Below the pieces are notes generated by a model, which was not told the DNA's origin, did no database searches, and was given only the letters and a program-made list of their open reading frames with translations. This document shows positions 40,568-47,812 of a DNA stretch of 64,000 nucleotides, one piece after another. Position 1 is the stretch's first letter. The number at the start of each line of letters is the position of its first letter. Source of the DNA: Asanoa sp040676615 (lineage in GTDB: Bacteria > Actinomycetota > Actinomycetes > Mycobacteriales > Micromonosporaceae); NCBI RefSeq assembly GCF_040676615.1, contig NZ_JBFAPI010000002.1, forward strand, positions 434,001-498,000, read 5' to 3'. The position numbers were made by a program, and so were the translations under genes.

Positions 40568-41871
40568 GTGGGGTCTCCCAACGGTGGGACGTCGTCGACC
40601 TGTGCGGTCTGCGGGACCTCGAGGTCGAAGAGCTGCCGGAGCAGCGTGGCGTATTGGTCGCCACCGGGCGCGGCGGCGAGTTGCCGGACCTTGACGGTCG
40701 GCGTGTGCAGGAGCCGGCGGACCACCCGGTGGACGGTGTGCGCCACCTCGGCCCGCTGCTCCTCGCTCAAGTCTGGCCGGCGTTGCCGCAACCGGGCCAG
40801 CTCGGCGGTGACCACCTCGTCGGCCTGGGTGCGCAGGGCGGCCACCGTCGGTGCGACGTCGGCGCCGCGCAGCCAGCCCACGAACGACTCGACCTCGGCC
40901 TCGACGATGCCCTCGACCGCAGCCTCGTCGGCGGCGTGGTGGCCGGCGCGCAGCTCGGCGGCGAGGGTGTCGATGTCGACTACGACGACGCCGGGCAGCC
41001 CGGCGACATCGGGCTCGACATCGCGGGGCACGGCCAGGTCGAGCAGCACGAGCGGGCTGGTGCGGCCCGGCAGGGCGGCCGAAACCGTCTCCCGGGTCAG
41101 CACCGGCTCGGTGGACGTGGTCGCGGCGATCACCAGGTCGACCTCGGCCAGCCGGCTGGACAGCTCGGCGATCGGCACGGCGCTGGCGCCGTAGGCCGTG
41201 GCCAGCCGGGTCGCGCGCTCGGCGCCCCGGTTGGTCACCGAGATCGGACCGACGCCCAGCCGCGACAGCGTGGCGACCGACAGGGCGCCCATCGCGCCGG
41301 CGCCGACGACCAGCGCGGGCCGGTCGGCGAGGCCGCCGGGGAAGTGCGAGGCGGCCAGGTCTAGGGCCGCGGTCACCACGCTCTGGCCGGCCTTGTCGAT
41401 GCCGGTCTCGGCGTGGGCCCGCTTGCCGACCCGCAGCGCCTGCTGCATCAGCTCGTGGAGGGTGCGGCCGGCGCTGTCGGCCTCGGTGGCGACGTGGTAG
41501 GCGTCGCGGAGCTGGCCGAGGATCTGGGCCTCGCCGATCACCATCGAGTCGAGCCCGGTGGCGACCCGGAAGGTGTGCTCGACCGCGGCGGCGTCGTGGT
41601 GCACGTAGAGGTGGTTGGCGAGCTCGGCCGGCGCCGAACCGGCGCGCTCGCCGAGCACGGCGCAGATGTCGCCCAGGCCGCCGTGGAAACCGCTGACGGC
41701 GGCGTAGATCTCGACCCGGTTGCAGGTGGAGAGGACCACCGCCTCGCGCACATAGGGCTGCGCGAGCAGTTGGTCGAGCGTGCCGGTGAGGTCTGCCGCC
41801 GGCACCACGAGGCGCTCCAGCGCGGCGACCGGTGTGGTCTTGTAGGAAGCGCCAACCACGATCAGGCTCAT
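40564..41871 (-). CDS. hemA: Glutamyl-tRNA reductase
   Basis: A 435-residue HemA, which reduces Glu-tRNA to glutamate-1-semialdehyde with NADPH and is the first committed enzyme of haem and cobalamin synthesis. The catalytic Cys lies in LSTCNRVEIY, with GLDSMVIGEAQILGQ in the substrate pocket. The NADPH domain has VVGAGAMGALSV, and a C-terminal dimerisation helix region (about 310-420) follows. Its ATG overlaps the rex stop (ATGA). Coupling to Rex places haem synthesis under NADH/NAD+ control. Confidence 0.96.
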   Translation of the reverse strand: MSLIVVGASYKTTPVAALERLVVPAADLTGTLDQLLAQPYVREAVVLSTCNRVEIYAAVSGFHGGLGDICAVLGERAGSAPAELANHLYVHHDAAAVEHTFRVATGLDSMVIGEAQILGQLRDAYHVATEADSAGRTLHELMQQALRVGKRAHAETGIDKAGQSVVTAALDLAASHFPGGLADRPALVVGAGAMGALSVATLSRLGVGPISVTNRGAERATRLATAYGASAVPIAELSSRLAEVDLVIAATTSTEPVLTRETVSAALPGRTSPLVLLDLAVPRDVEPDVAGLPGVVVVDIDTLAAELRAGHHAADEAAVEGIVEAEVESFVGWLRGADVAPTVAALRTQADEVVTAELARLRQRRPDLSEEQRAEVAHTVHRVVRRLLHTPTVKVRQLAAAPGGDQYATLLRQLFDLEVPQTAQVDDVPPLGDPT

Positions 41872-42623
41872 GTGCCCACCGCCTCTTCCGTTCCGGTCGC
41901 CGCGAGCCCGTTGGGGCTCCCGTATCCACCCGGCAGGGCGGTCAGGGCCGACTTGCGGTGTTCGTGGAAGGAGAGAATCTGCAGCTCGATCGCCAGGTCG
42001 ACCTTGCGGACGTCTACTCCTTCGGGCACCGAAAGCACGCAGGGCGCGAAGTTGAGGATGCTGGTGACGCCGGCCGTGACCAGGGCATCGGCGACGTCCT
42101 GAGCGGCGGCTGCCGGCGTGGCGATGACGCCGATCGCGATCGACTCGGCCGCCGCCACGGTCGCTAGCTCGGAGATGTGCAACACGTTGAGGCCGTTTAT
42201 CGGCTCGCCGACCCGCTCGGGGTCGGCGTCGAAAAGTGCCGCGATGCGGAAACCGCGGCTGGCGAACCCCGCATAGCCGGCGAGCGCGTGGCCCAGGTTG
42301 CCGACGCCGACCAGGGCGACCGCGCGGCGCTGGGTCAACCCCAGGGTGAACTCGATCTGGTCGATCAGCAGGGCCACGTCATAACCGACCCCACGCGTCC
42401 CGTACGAGCCGAGATGGGATAGGTCTTTGCGCAGTTTCGCCGAGTTGACCCCGGCCGCCGTGGCCAGCGCTTCGCTCGAGATGGTGTCGCTGCCCACTTC
42501 GGCGATGGCGTGCAACGCACGAAGGTATTCGGGCAGGCGGGCCACCGTCGCCTCGGGCAGGTCCGGTAGGGCGGGCACGCCGCCGGACCGTCCGTTGGGG
42601 CCTCCAGGGCGGTGCTGGCTCAT
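41868..42623 (-). CDS. rex: Redox-sensing repressor Rex
   Basis: A 251-residue Rex. The N-terminal winged helix contains ISSEALATAAGVNSAKLRKDLSHLG, quoted as SSEALATAAGVNSAKLRKDL, and the Gly-Tyr-Gly-Thr-Arg-Gly-Val-Gly-Tyr motif (SYGTRGVGY). The NAD(H)-binding Rossmann domain has ALVGVGNLGHALAGY and the dinucleotide loop ALFDADPERVG. The domain-swapped C-terminal helix contains LAIELQILSFHEH. The ATG at 42623 has GGAG 5 nt upstream. A longer frame to 42677 is not supported. It heads the rex-hemACDB operon, with its own operator at 42731. Confidence 0.95.
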   Translation of the reverse strand: MSQHRPGGPNGRSGGVPALPDLPEATVARLPEYLRALHAIAEVGSDTISSEALATAAGVNSAKLRKDLSHLGSYGTRGVGYDVALLIDQIEFTLGLTQRRAVALVGVGNLGHALAGYAGFASRGFRIAALFDADPERVGEPINGLNVLHISELATVAAAESIAIGVIATPAAAAQDVADALVTAGVTSILNFAPCVLSVPEGVDVRKVDLAIELQILSFHEHRKSALTALPGGYGSPNGLAATGTEEAVGT

Positions 42624-42730
42624 GCGACTCCGTGGTGCGATCGTCCGGCTGGCCCGCGAGCGGGGGGCCCGCGGCAAAGCGCGGTGACCGGCTGTGTTAA
42701 CGGGATTCGTCGGGGTCTCAGCCTAGGCGC

Positions 42731-42748
42731 TTGTGAACTCGTGCACAA
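42731..42748. promoter_or_regulatory. Rex operator (ROP)
   Basis: TTGTGAACTCGTGCACAA matches the Rex consensus TTGTGAANNNNTTCACAA in all but one base (G for T). It lies 108 bp before the rex start, in the divergent gap shared with the histidine kinase gene. Autoregulation of rex-hem by Rex is documented in Streptomyces coelicolor. Confidence 0.8.
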
Positions 42749-42910
42749 ATCGCGATCTTGGTCGCTCGACAATCACCTATCCCCCGACCCGATTATTGCG
42801 TAAAACGGACTTGTGCCACCACTCACCAGGCACGGGTACCGGTCGGGGGTACGGACAGCCCTACCCTGAAGAGGCAAGCGGACGGGATGGGGGTGAGCGG
42901 GGCCGATGAA

Positions 42911-42916
42911 TAGCGT
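42911..42916 (+). promoter_or_regulatory. Leaderless -10 of the histidine kinase gene
   Basis: TAGCGT lies 7 nt before ATG 42924. This argues that the start is 42924 and not the in-frame ATG 42906, which would then precede the transcript. Confidence 0.4.
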
Positions 42917-42923
42917 CGATGGC

Positions 42924-44231
42924 ATGACAACAGCCGTCGTTTCCAGCCCCGCGGGAACCTCTCCCGTGGCCCACCGTGGCATCTTGCGCCAACTCATGAC
43001 CGATTCGGCGTACGTCATCGTGGGCTTCCCGCTGGCGATCGCCGGATTCGTCGCGGTGCTGGTCGGTCTCGTGCTCAGTGCCGGCCTGATCGTCACCGGC
43101 ATCGGCCTTCCCGTGATGGCCGGCGCCCTGCTGCTCGCCCGGGTCTTCGCCGACCTCGACCGGCTGGCCATCGGCCCGGTGCTCCGGCTGCCCCGGGTCC
43201 GTCCCCAATACCGCACCGCCGAGCCCGGCTCGGGCCTCTTCCGCCGGGTCATCGCGATCATCGGCGACAGCCAGTCGTGGCTCGACGCCGTGCACGCGGT
43301 GGTCAAGTTCGCTCTGTCGATCATCGCGTTCGTGCTCACCGTGGTCTGGTGGGCCGGGGCGCTGGGCGGCATCACCTACTGGGCCTACGACTGGGCGATC
43401 CCCCGCAACCCCGACGAGGTCGACCTCAACACCCTGCTGGGCCTGGGCAGCGGCACCGGCCCGCGGCTGCTGCTCTACACCGCTATCGGGGTGTTCTTCC
43501 TGCTCATCCTGCCGATCGTGGTGCGCGGCGCGGCCCTGCTCCAGGCCAGCTTCGGCAAGACGATGCTGACCGGCGTCGCCGAGATGCGCAGCAAGATCAC
43601 CACGCTCGAGGGGCAGCGGCGCGCCGCCGTCTCGGCCGAGGCGACCGCCCTGCGCCGGCTTGAGCGCGACATCCACGACGGCCCGCAGCAGCGACTGGTC
43701 CGGCTGGCGATGGACCTGGGCCGGCTTCAGCAGCAGTTCGACCACGACCCCGAAGCGGCCCGCCGGACGATCGACGAGGCGCTCACCCAGACCCGCGAGA
43801 CGCTCGACGAGTTGCGTTCGCTGTCCCGCGGCATCGCACCGCCGATCCTGGTCGACCGCGGCCTGCCCAGTGCCCTGGCCGCGCTCGCCGGCCGCGGCGT
43901 GATCCCGATCGACCTGGCCATCGACCCGGCGCTGGGCACCCCGAACGGCAGGCTCGACCCGGCCCTGGAGAGCGCCGCCTACTTCGTGGTCGCCGAGTCG
44001 CTGACCAACGTCGCCAAGCACAGCCGGGCGGAGATCTGCCGGATCGCGGTGACCCGCGAGGGTGAGGCGCTGCGGGTGGAGATCTCCGACGACGGCGAGG
44101 GCGGCGCACACGTCTCCAAGGGCCACGGCCTGGCCGGCCTGGCCGACCGGGTGCACGCCGCCGGCGGCCGGCTGACGGTGACCAGCCCAACCGGCGGCCC
44201 GACGCTGATCCAGGCGAACCTGCCGATCTGA
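42924..44231 (+). CDS. Sensor histidine kinase (HisKA_3 type)
   Basis: A 435-residue two-component sensor. Two pairs of membrane helices (about 25-65, AYVIVGFPLAIAGFVAVLVG and on; and about 130-205, SIIAFVLTVVWWAGALGG and YTAIGVFFLLILPIVV) form a small putative sensor domain with short loops. The HisKA_3 motif RRLERDIHDGPQQRLVRLAM carries the phospho-acceptor His. The ATPase has ESAAYFVVAESLTNVAKHS (N-box) and ISDDGEGGA (G1), then HGLAGLADRVHAAGG. The response regulator follows 58 nt downstream. Signal unknown, probably membrane-derived. An ATG at 42906 is the alternative start. Confidence 0.9.
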   Translation: MTTAVVSSPAGTSPVAHRGILRQLMTDSAYVIVGFPLAIAGFVAVLVGLVLSAGLIVTGIGLPVMAGALLLARVFADLDRLAIGPVLRLPRVRPQYRTAEPGSGLFRRVIAIIGDSQSWLDAVHAVVKFALSIIAFVLTVVWWAGALGGITYWAYDWAIPRNPDEVDLNTLLGLGSGTGPRLLLYTAIGVFFLLILPIVVRGAALLQASFGKTMLTGVAEMRSKITTLEGQRRAAVSAEATALRRLERDIHDGPQQRLVRLAMDLGRLQQQFDHDPEAARRTIDEALTQTRETLDELRSLSRGIAPPILVDRGLPSALAALAGRGVIPIDLAIDPALGTPNGRLDPALESAAYFVVAESLTNVAKHSRAEICRIAVTREGEALRVEISDDGEGGAHVSKGHGLAGLADRVHAAGGRLTVTSPTGGPTLIQANLPI

Positions 44232-44243
44232 TCGCACCATCGC

Positions 44244-44273
44244 GAAGGGCCCCTTATCGAGAGGTGGCCCTTC
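44244..44273 (+). terminator. Hairpin between kinase and regulator
   Basis: GAAGGGCC (44244-44251) and GGCCCTTC (44266-44273) pair perfectly across a 14-nt loop, directly before the regulator's own leaderless -10. The regulator may thus be transcribed separately or as a terminator read-through. Confidence 0.55.
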
Positions 44274-44277
44274 TCAC

Positions 44278-44283
44278 TAGGCT
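44278..44283 (+). promoter_or_regulatory. Leaderless -10 of the response regulator gene
   Basis: TAGGCT lies 6 nt before GTG 44290, just after the hairpin, suggesting independent expression of the regulator. Confidence 0.5.
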
Positions 44284-44289
44284 CAACCG

Positions 44290-44934
44290 GTGCGCATTGT
44301 GATCGCCGACGACGCCGTGCTCCTCCGTGAGGGCCTGGTCCGGCTCGTGACCGAGCACGGCCACGAGGTGGCCGCCGCGGTCGGCGACGGGCCGAGCCTG
44401 GTCGAGGCCATCGTCCGGGAGAAACCAGACGTGTCGATCGTCGACGTGCGGATGCCGCCGTCGCATACCGACGAGGGGCTCAAGGCCGCGGTCGAGGCGC
44501 GCCGCCTGGTGCCCGGCACCCCGGTGCTGGTGCTCTCGCAGTATGTCGAGGTCTCCTACGCCGACGACCTGCTGGCCGACCGGGCCGGTGCGGTCGGATA
44601 TCTGCTCAAGGACCGGGTGGCGGCGATCACCGAGTTCCTCGACGCGCTCGCCCGGGTCGCCAGCGGCGGCACGGTGCTCGACCCCGAGGTGGTCGCCCAG
44701 TTGCTGGTCCGGCGGCGGCGCGACGACCCGCTGCGTGAGCTGACCGCCCGCGAGCGCGAGGTGCTCGGGCTGATGGCCGAGGGCATGTCCAACACCGCGA
44801 TCGCCCGCAAGCTGGTGGTCAGCGACGGCGCCGTAGAGAAGCACGTGCGCAACATCTTCACCAAGCTGCAATTGCCACCCGACGAGGAGCAGCACCGCCG
44901 GGTGCTGGCCGTGCTGACCTACCTGCGGGGCTAG
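44290..44934 (+). CDS. NarL/LuxR-family response regulator
   Basis: A 214-residue regulator. The receiver domain has the acidic pair in VIADDAVLL, the phospho-acceptor Asp in VSIVDVRMPP, and the conserved Lys in GYLLKDRV. The LuxR-type HTH (about 150-214) reads LTAREREVLGLMAEGMSN and KLVVSDGAVEKHVRNIFTKL. It is the partner of the kinase 58 nt upstream. Target genes are unknown. The start is a leaderless GTG. The stop is shared with the convergent HAD gene at CTAG. Confidence 0.92.
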   Translation: MRIVIADDAVLLREGLVRLVTEHGHEVAAAVGDGPSLVEAIVREKPDVSIVDVRMPPSHTDEGLKAAVEARRLVPGTPVLVLSQYVEVSYADDLLADRAGAVGYLLKDRVAAITEFLDALARVASGGTVLDPEVVAQLLVRRRRDDPLRELTAREREVLGLMAEGMSNTAIARKLVVSDGAVEKHVRNIFTKLQLPPDEEQHRRVLAVLTYLRG

Positions 44935-45578
44935 AGCTCGGCGGCCAGCTTGACGGCGTCGGTGAGCGTGCCGGCCACCGGGTGCCCCGACGCCCGCAGC
45001 CGCACCTCGTCGGTGAACCCGCCGGTGTAGAGCACGCAGGCCGCGCCGGCCGAGTGTGCCGCGTCGGCGTCGTCGATCGAGTCGCCGATCAGCACCACGG
45101 CCGCGCCGTCGAGACCGAGGGCGGCCAGGTGCGACTTGAGGTGGTCGGCCTTGTAGGCGCGATCGCCGCCGAGGGCGGGCCGCAGCCCGTCGACCCGGCG
45201 GAACCGGCCGTCCAGGCCGTAAGCCGTCACCGCGGGCACCAGGTCGTCGTGGAACCACATGGACAGCAGCGACTGGCTGCCCGCCCAGGACCGCATCGCC
45301 GTCATCGCGTCGTCGGCCAGCGCGCAGGTGGTCAGCCGCTCCCGGTAGGCGTCGTGGAAGATCGCGTCGAGCCGGTCGAACTCGTCGGCGTCGACCGCGC
45401 GGCCGAGCACGGCGGCGTAGAAGTCGGCGACCGGGCGGATGAACTGGCGGCGGTGGTCGTCGGCCGTCACGGCCGGCCCGCCGACCGTGGCGAGCGCGTG
45501 GTTGGTCGCGGCGACCACGAGGTCGAAATCGTTGAGCAGGGTGCCGTTCCAGTCCCAGACCAGGTGCGTACGCGTCAC
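44931..45578 (-). CDS. HAD-superfamily phosphatase (Gph-like)
   Basis: A 215-residue HAD hydrolase. Motif I is HLVWDWNGTLLND, with the nucleophile Asp followed by Trp-Asn-Gly in place of the usual x-Asp-Gly, so the second Asp is replaced by Asn. The Lys of motif III is in RAYKADHLKSHL and motif IV is VVLIGDSIDDADAA. Substrate unknown, phosphoglycolate-phosphatase-like. The GTG overlaps the glutaredoxin stop as GTGA. TAGAGT lies 7 nt before it, so an extra internal leaderless start is possible. Confidence 0.8.
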   Translation of the reverse strand: MTRTHLVWDWNGTLLNDFDLVVAATNHALATVGGPAVTADDHRRQFIRPVADFYAAVLGRAVDADEFDRLDAIFHDAYRERLTTCALADDAMTAMRSWAGSQSLLSMWFHDDLVPAVTAYGLDGRFRRVDGLRPALGGDRAYKADHLKSHLAALGLDGAAVVLIGDSIDDADAAHSAGAACVLYTGGFTDEVRLRASGHPVAGTLTDAVKLAAEL

Positions 45579-45817
45579 GAGGACGACTCTAGATCTCGAG
45601 TCAACCGATCTTCCTCGACCCGCCAGTAGCCGTGTTCGGCCCCGTCGAGCAGCACTACCGGCAGCCGGTCGCCGTAGTCGCGTTCGAGCTCGATGTCGTC
45701 GCTCACGTCGAGCTCGGTCCACTCCTCGCCGGTGCGGGCGGCGACCCGGTCGAGCGCCGCGCGGGCCGCGTCGCACAGGTGGCAGTCGGCCCGGGTGACC
45801 AGAGCCACTCTAGGCAT
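45575..45817 (-). CDS. Glutaredoxin-like thioredoxin-fold protein
   Basis: An 80-residue protein. The N-terminal RVALVTRADCHLCDAAR is a thioredoxin-fold start with Cys-His-Leu-Cys as the redox pair. A cis-Pro loop is visible in YGDRLPVVLLDGAEHGYW. This is the glutaredoxin-like DUF836 type. The partner reductase is unknown. The ATG lies inside the CoA ligase stop (8-nt overlap) and the stop overlaps the HAD gene, so all three are one coupled operon. Confidence 0.85.
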   Translation of the reverse strand: MPRVALVTRADCHLCDAARAALDRVAARTGEEWTELDVSDDIELERDYGDRLPVVLLDGAEHGYWRVEEDRLTRDLESSS

Positions 45818-47390
45818 CGTCGCCCCGCAGCTCCGCCTTGCGCACCTTGCCGATCGCCGAGTGCGGCAACTCGGCGACGAACTCGAGCGCGGTCGGCATC
45901 TTGAACCGGGCGAGATTCTGCTCCGCGTGCCCGAGCAGCTCCTCCGGGTCGACATCGGTGCCGGGCGCGCGCACCACGAACGCCTTGACGGTCTGACCCG
46001 TGTAGGGATGCGGCACACCGATCACCGCCGCCTCGGCGACGCCGGGATGCGCCTCCAGCACCTGCTCCACCTCACGAGGGTAGACGTTGAAGCCGTTGAC
46101 GATGATCAGCTCACTGCGGCGGTCGACCAGGAAGAGGTCGCCGTCGGCGTCGGCGTAGGCGATGTCGCCGGTCGCCCACCAACCGTCGGCGTCGGGCCCG
46201 TCGCGACCGTCCGGCCAGTAGCCGTCGAACAGGTTGGCGCCGCGCACGACGATCTCGCCGGGGTCGGTCTCCGGCGCGCCGACCTCCAGGTCGAACTCGT
46301 CGCCATCCACATCGGAGAGATCCGACACCGCGGAGCCGTCCGGCGCCACCAGGCGCAGCTCGACACCCGGGATGGGCCGCCCGATGGAGCCGGCCTTCGG
46401 CTCCGGACTGGCCAGGGTGGAGGTGACCACCGGCGCGGTCTCGGTCAGCCCGTAGCCGACGAAGACCGGACGCGAGGTCGCCTGGGTGAACCGCACCGCG
46501 GTCTCGGCGTCCAGCGGCGCCGCGCCGGAGACCGCGACCCGCACCGTCGCCATCAACTCACCCAGGTCGGGCAACAGCGACCAGGCCTGGAACATCGAGG
46601 GCACACCGACCAGCCCGGTCACGCCGTGCCGGGCGATGACGGCGAGCGAGTCGGCCGGGTCGAAGCGCTCGATCAGCACGCCGGTCGCGCCGTGGTAGGC
46701 GACCGCGCCCAGCCCCGAGTTGAGCCCGTAGGCGTGGAAGAGCGGCAGCGCCAGCAGCACGACGTCGTCGGGCCGGACCACGGTCGGGGTGATCTGGTCG
46801 ACCTGCTGGTGGTTGGCCAGCAGGGCGCGGTGGCTGAGCATCGCGCCCTTGGGCCGGCCCTCGGTGCCCGAGGTGTAGAGCAGCACGGCCAGAGCGTCGT
46901 CACCGGTCCTGGCCGCGGCCGGCGGCGCGGCCGGACCATCGTCCGGCAGCTTCTCGAGTACCCGCGCCAACTCAGGCAGATCTCCGCGGACGCCCTCGAC
47001 CAACCGGGCCACATCGGGGCTGGCGACCAGCACCGAGGCGCCCGAGTCGGCGAGCACGTGGCCGAGTTCGCGGGCCGTGTAGTGCGGGTTGACCGGCACG
47101 GCGACCAGCCCGGCGCGCAGAATCGCGAACAGTGACACGGCATAGCGAGGTGAATTCGGCAACGCGAGCGCAACCCTGGCGCCGGTCGGGAGGTTAAGCC
47201 CGGTGAGCGCGGTCGTGGCGGCATTGACGCGACGGTCGAGCTCGCCCCAGGTGAGCGTCGTGTCGTGCCAGATCAACGCGGGCTTGTCGGGTGTCGCGGC
47301 AGCGGCCGCCGCCACCCGGTCGGCAAGTGTGTCGGAACGGCTGTCCACCACGGACGCAGAGTCTGGCACAGTGTCGCCGAACCTGGCCAC
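45810..47390 (-). CDS. Long-chain fatty-acid-CoA ligase (AMP-binding)
   Basis: A 526-residue ANL-superfamily enzyme that activates a carboxylate with ATP and transfers it to CoA. The P-loop-like motif is LLYTSGTEGRPKGAMLSHR, the adenine site is YGLTETAPVV, and the hinge/Asp motif is WWATGDIAYADADG. The C-terminal catalytic Lys lies in SAIGKVRKAEL. The start is uncertain: GTG 47390 gives a typical N-terminus (ARFGDTVPDSASVV), GTG 47369 is an alternative, and neither has a ribosome site. It diverges from bldN and is followed by glutaredoxin and HAD genes. Substrate chain length not deducible. Confidence 0.85.
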   Translation of the reverse strand: MARFGDTVPDSASVVDSRSDTLADRVAAAAAATPDKPALIWHDTTLTWGELDRRVNAATTALTGLNLPTGARVALALPNSPRYAVSLFAILRAGLVAVPVNPHYTARELGHVLADSGASVLVASPDVARLVEGVRGDLPELARVLEKLPDDGPAAPPAAARTGDDALAVLLYTSGTEGRPKGAMLSHRALLANHQQVDQITPTVVRPDDVVLLALPLFHAYGLNSGLGAVAYHGATGVLIERFDPADSLAVIARHGVTGLVGVPSMFQAWSLLPDLGELMATVRVAVSGAAPLDAETAVRFTQATSRPVFVGYGLTETAPVVTSTLASPEPKAGSIGRPIPGVELRLVAPDGSAVSDLSDVDGDEFDLEVGAPETDPGEIVVRGANLFDGYWPDGRDGPDADGWWATGDIAYADADGDLFLVDRRSELIIVNGFNVYPREVEQVLEAHPGVAEAAVIGVPHPYTGQTVKAFVVRAPGTDVDPEELLGHAEQNLARFKMPTALEFVAELPHSAIGKVRKAELRGDDA

Positions 47391-47628
47391 GGGTGACGTT
47401 CGCGGCGTTGTGCGAGTGTGCGTCGCGATCCCACCGACGGGACTGTAAGCACGAGCCGACGAGGCGCCCGCGTGTCGCCGATCGGGCAAACCGCCCCTCG
47501 TACATCGGCGTGTCGCGATTCGGCGTGTCGCCCGCTTTTCGCAGGTGATGGCCGTAGCTCTGGCGAGGGGCCTATATGCGGCAGCGGACAAGATGTGCGA
47601 CACGTTCAGGTGGTATCGGGAAATACTT

Positions 47629-47641
47629 CGGCTCTGTGTAA
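47629..47641 (+). promoter_or_regulatory. BldD-like box upstream of bldN
   Basis: CGGCTCTGTGTAA agrees with the BldD consensus TNACNC(A/T)GNGTNA at 7 of 9 fixed positions, with a perfect right half. In Streptomyces BldD represses bldN. It lies 180 bp before the bldN start in a 350-bp gap with no other clear gene besides the short ORF. Confidence 0.35.
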
Positions 47642-47740
47642 CGGACTCCCCACACGTGGGTGATGTTGGCCCCTATCATCCTTGGGTCGGCTCACCCCTT
47701 TTGTATGTGAGTCGCACCCCTCATCCCCGAGGAGGCCGCT

Positions 47741-47812
47741 GTGCCCATAGACGCGCTTCATGAGCACCTATGCCCGAGTGCCCCGGCACACGGCCAGGAG
47801 GGCGGCAAGTGA
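47741..47812 (+). CDS. 23-codon upstream ORF before bldN
   Basis: GTG 47741 has a strong GAGGAGG 5 nt upstream. It opens a 23-residue frame (MPIDALHEHLCPSAPAHGQE plus GGK) that ends in TGA overlapping the bldN GTG as GTGA. No domain is visible. Its ribosome site is better than expected for a non-coding stretch and the overlap would couple its translation to bldN. It could be a leader peptide, but direct evidence is needed. It may equally be a chance ORF. Confidence 0.5.
   Translation: MPIDALHEHLCPSAPAHGQEGGK

Noticed and set aside
41140..41300. Cys-free Rossmann region as a sign of a defective HemA
   Set aside because: The NADPH motif and catalytic Cys are intact; nothing unusual compared with other actinobacterial HemA.
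45586..45591. TAGAGT as a separate leaderless promoter for the HAD gene
   Set aside because: The gene overlaps the glutaredoxin gene by GTGA in a tightly coupled operon; the element may be chance, so it is only mentioned in the gene entry.
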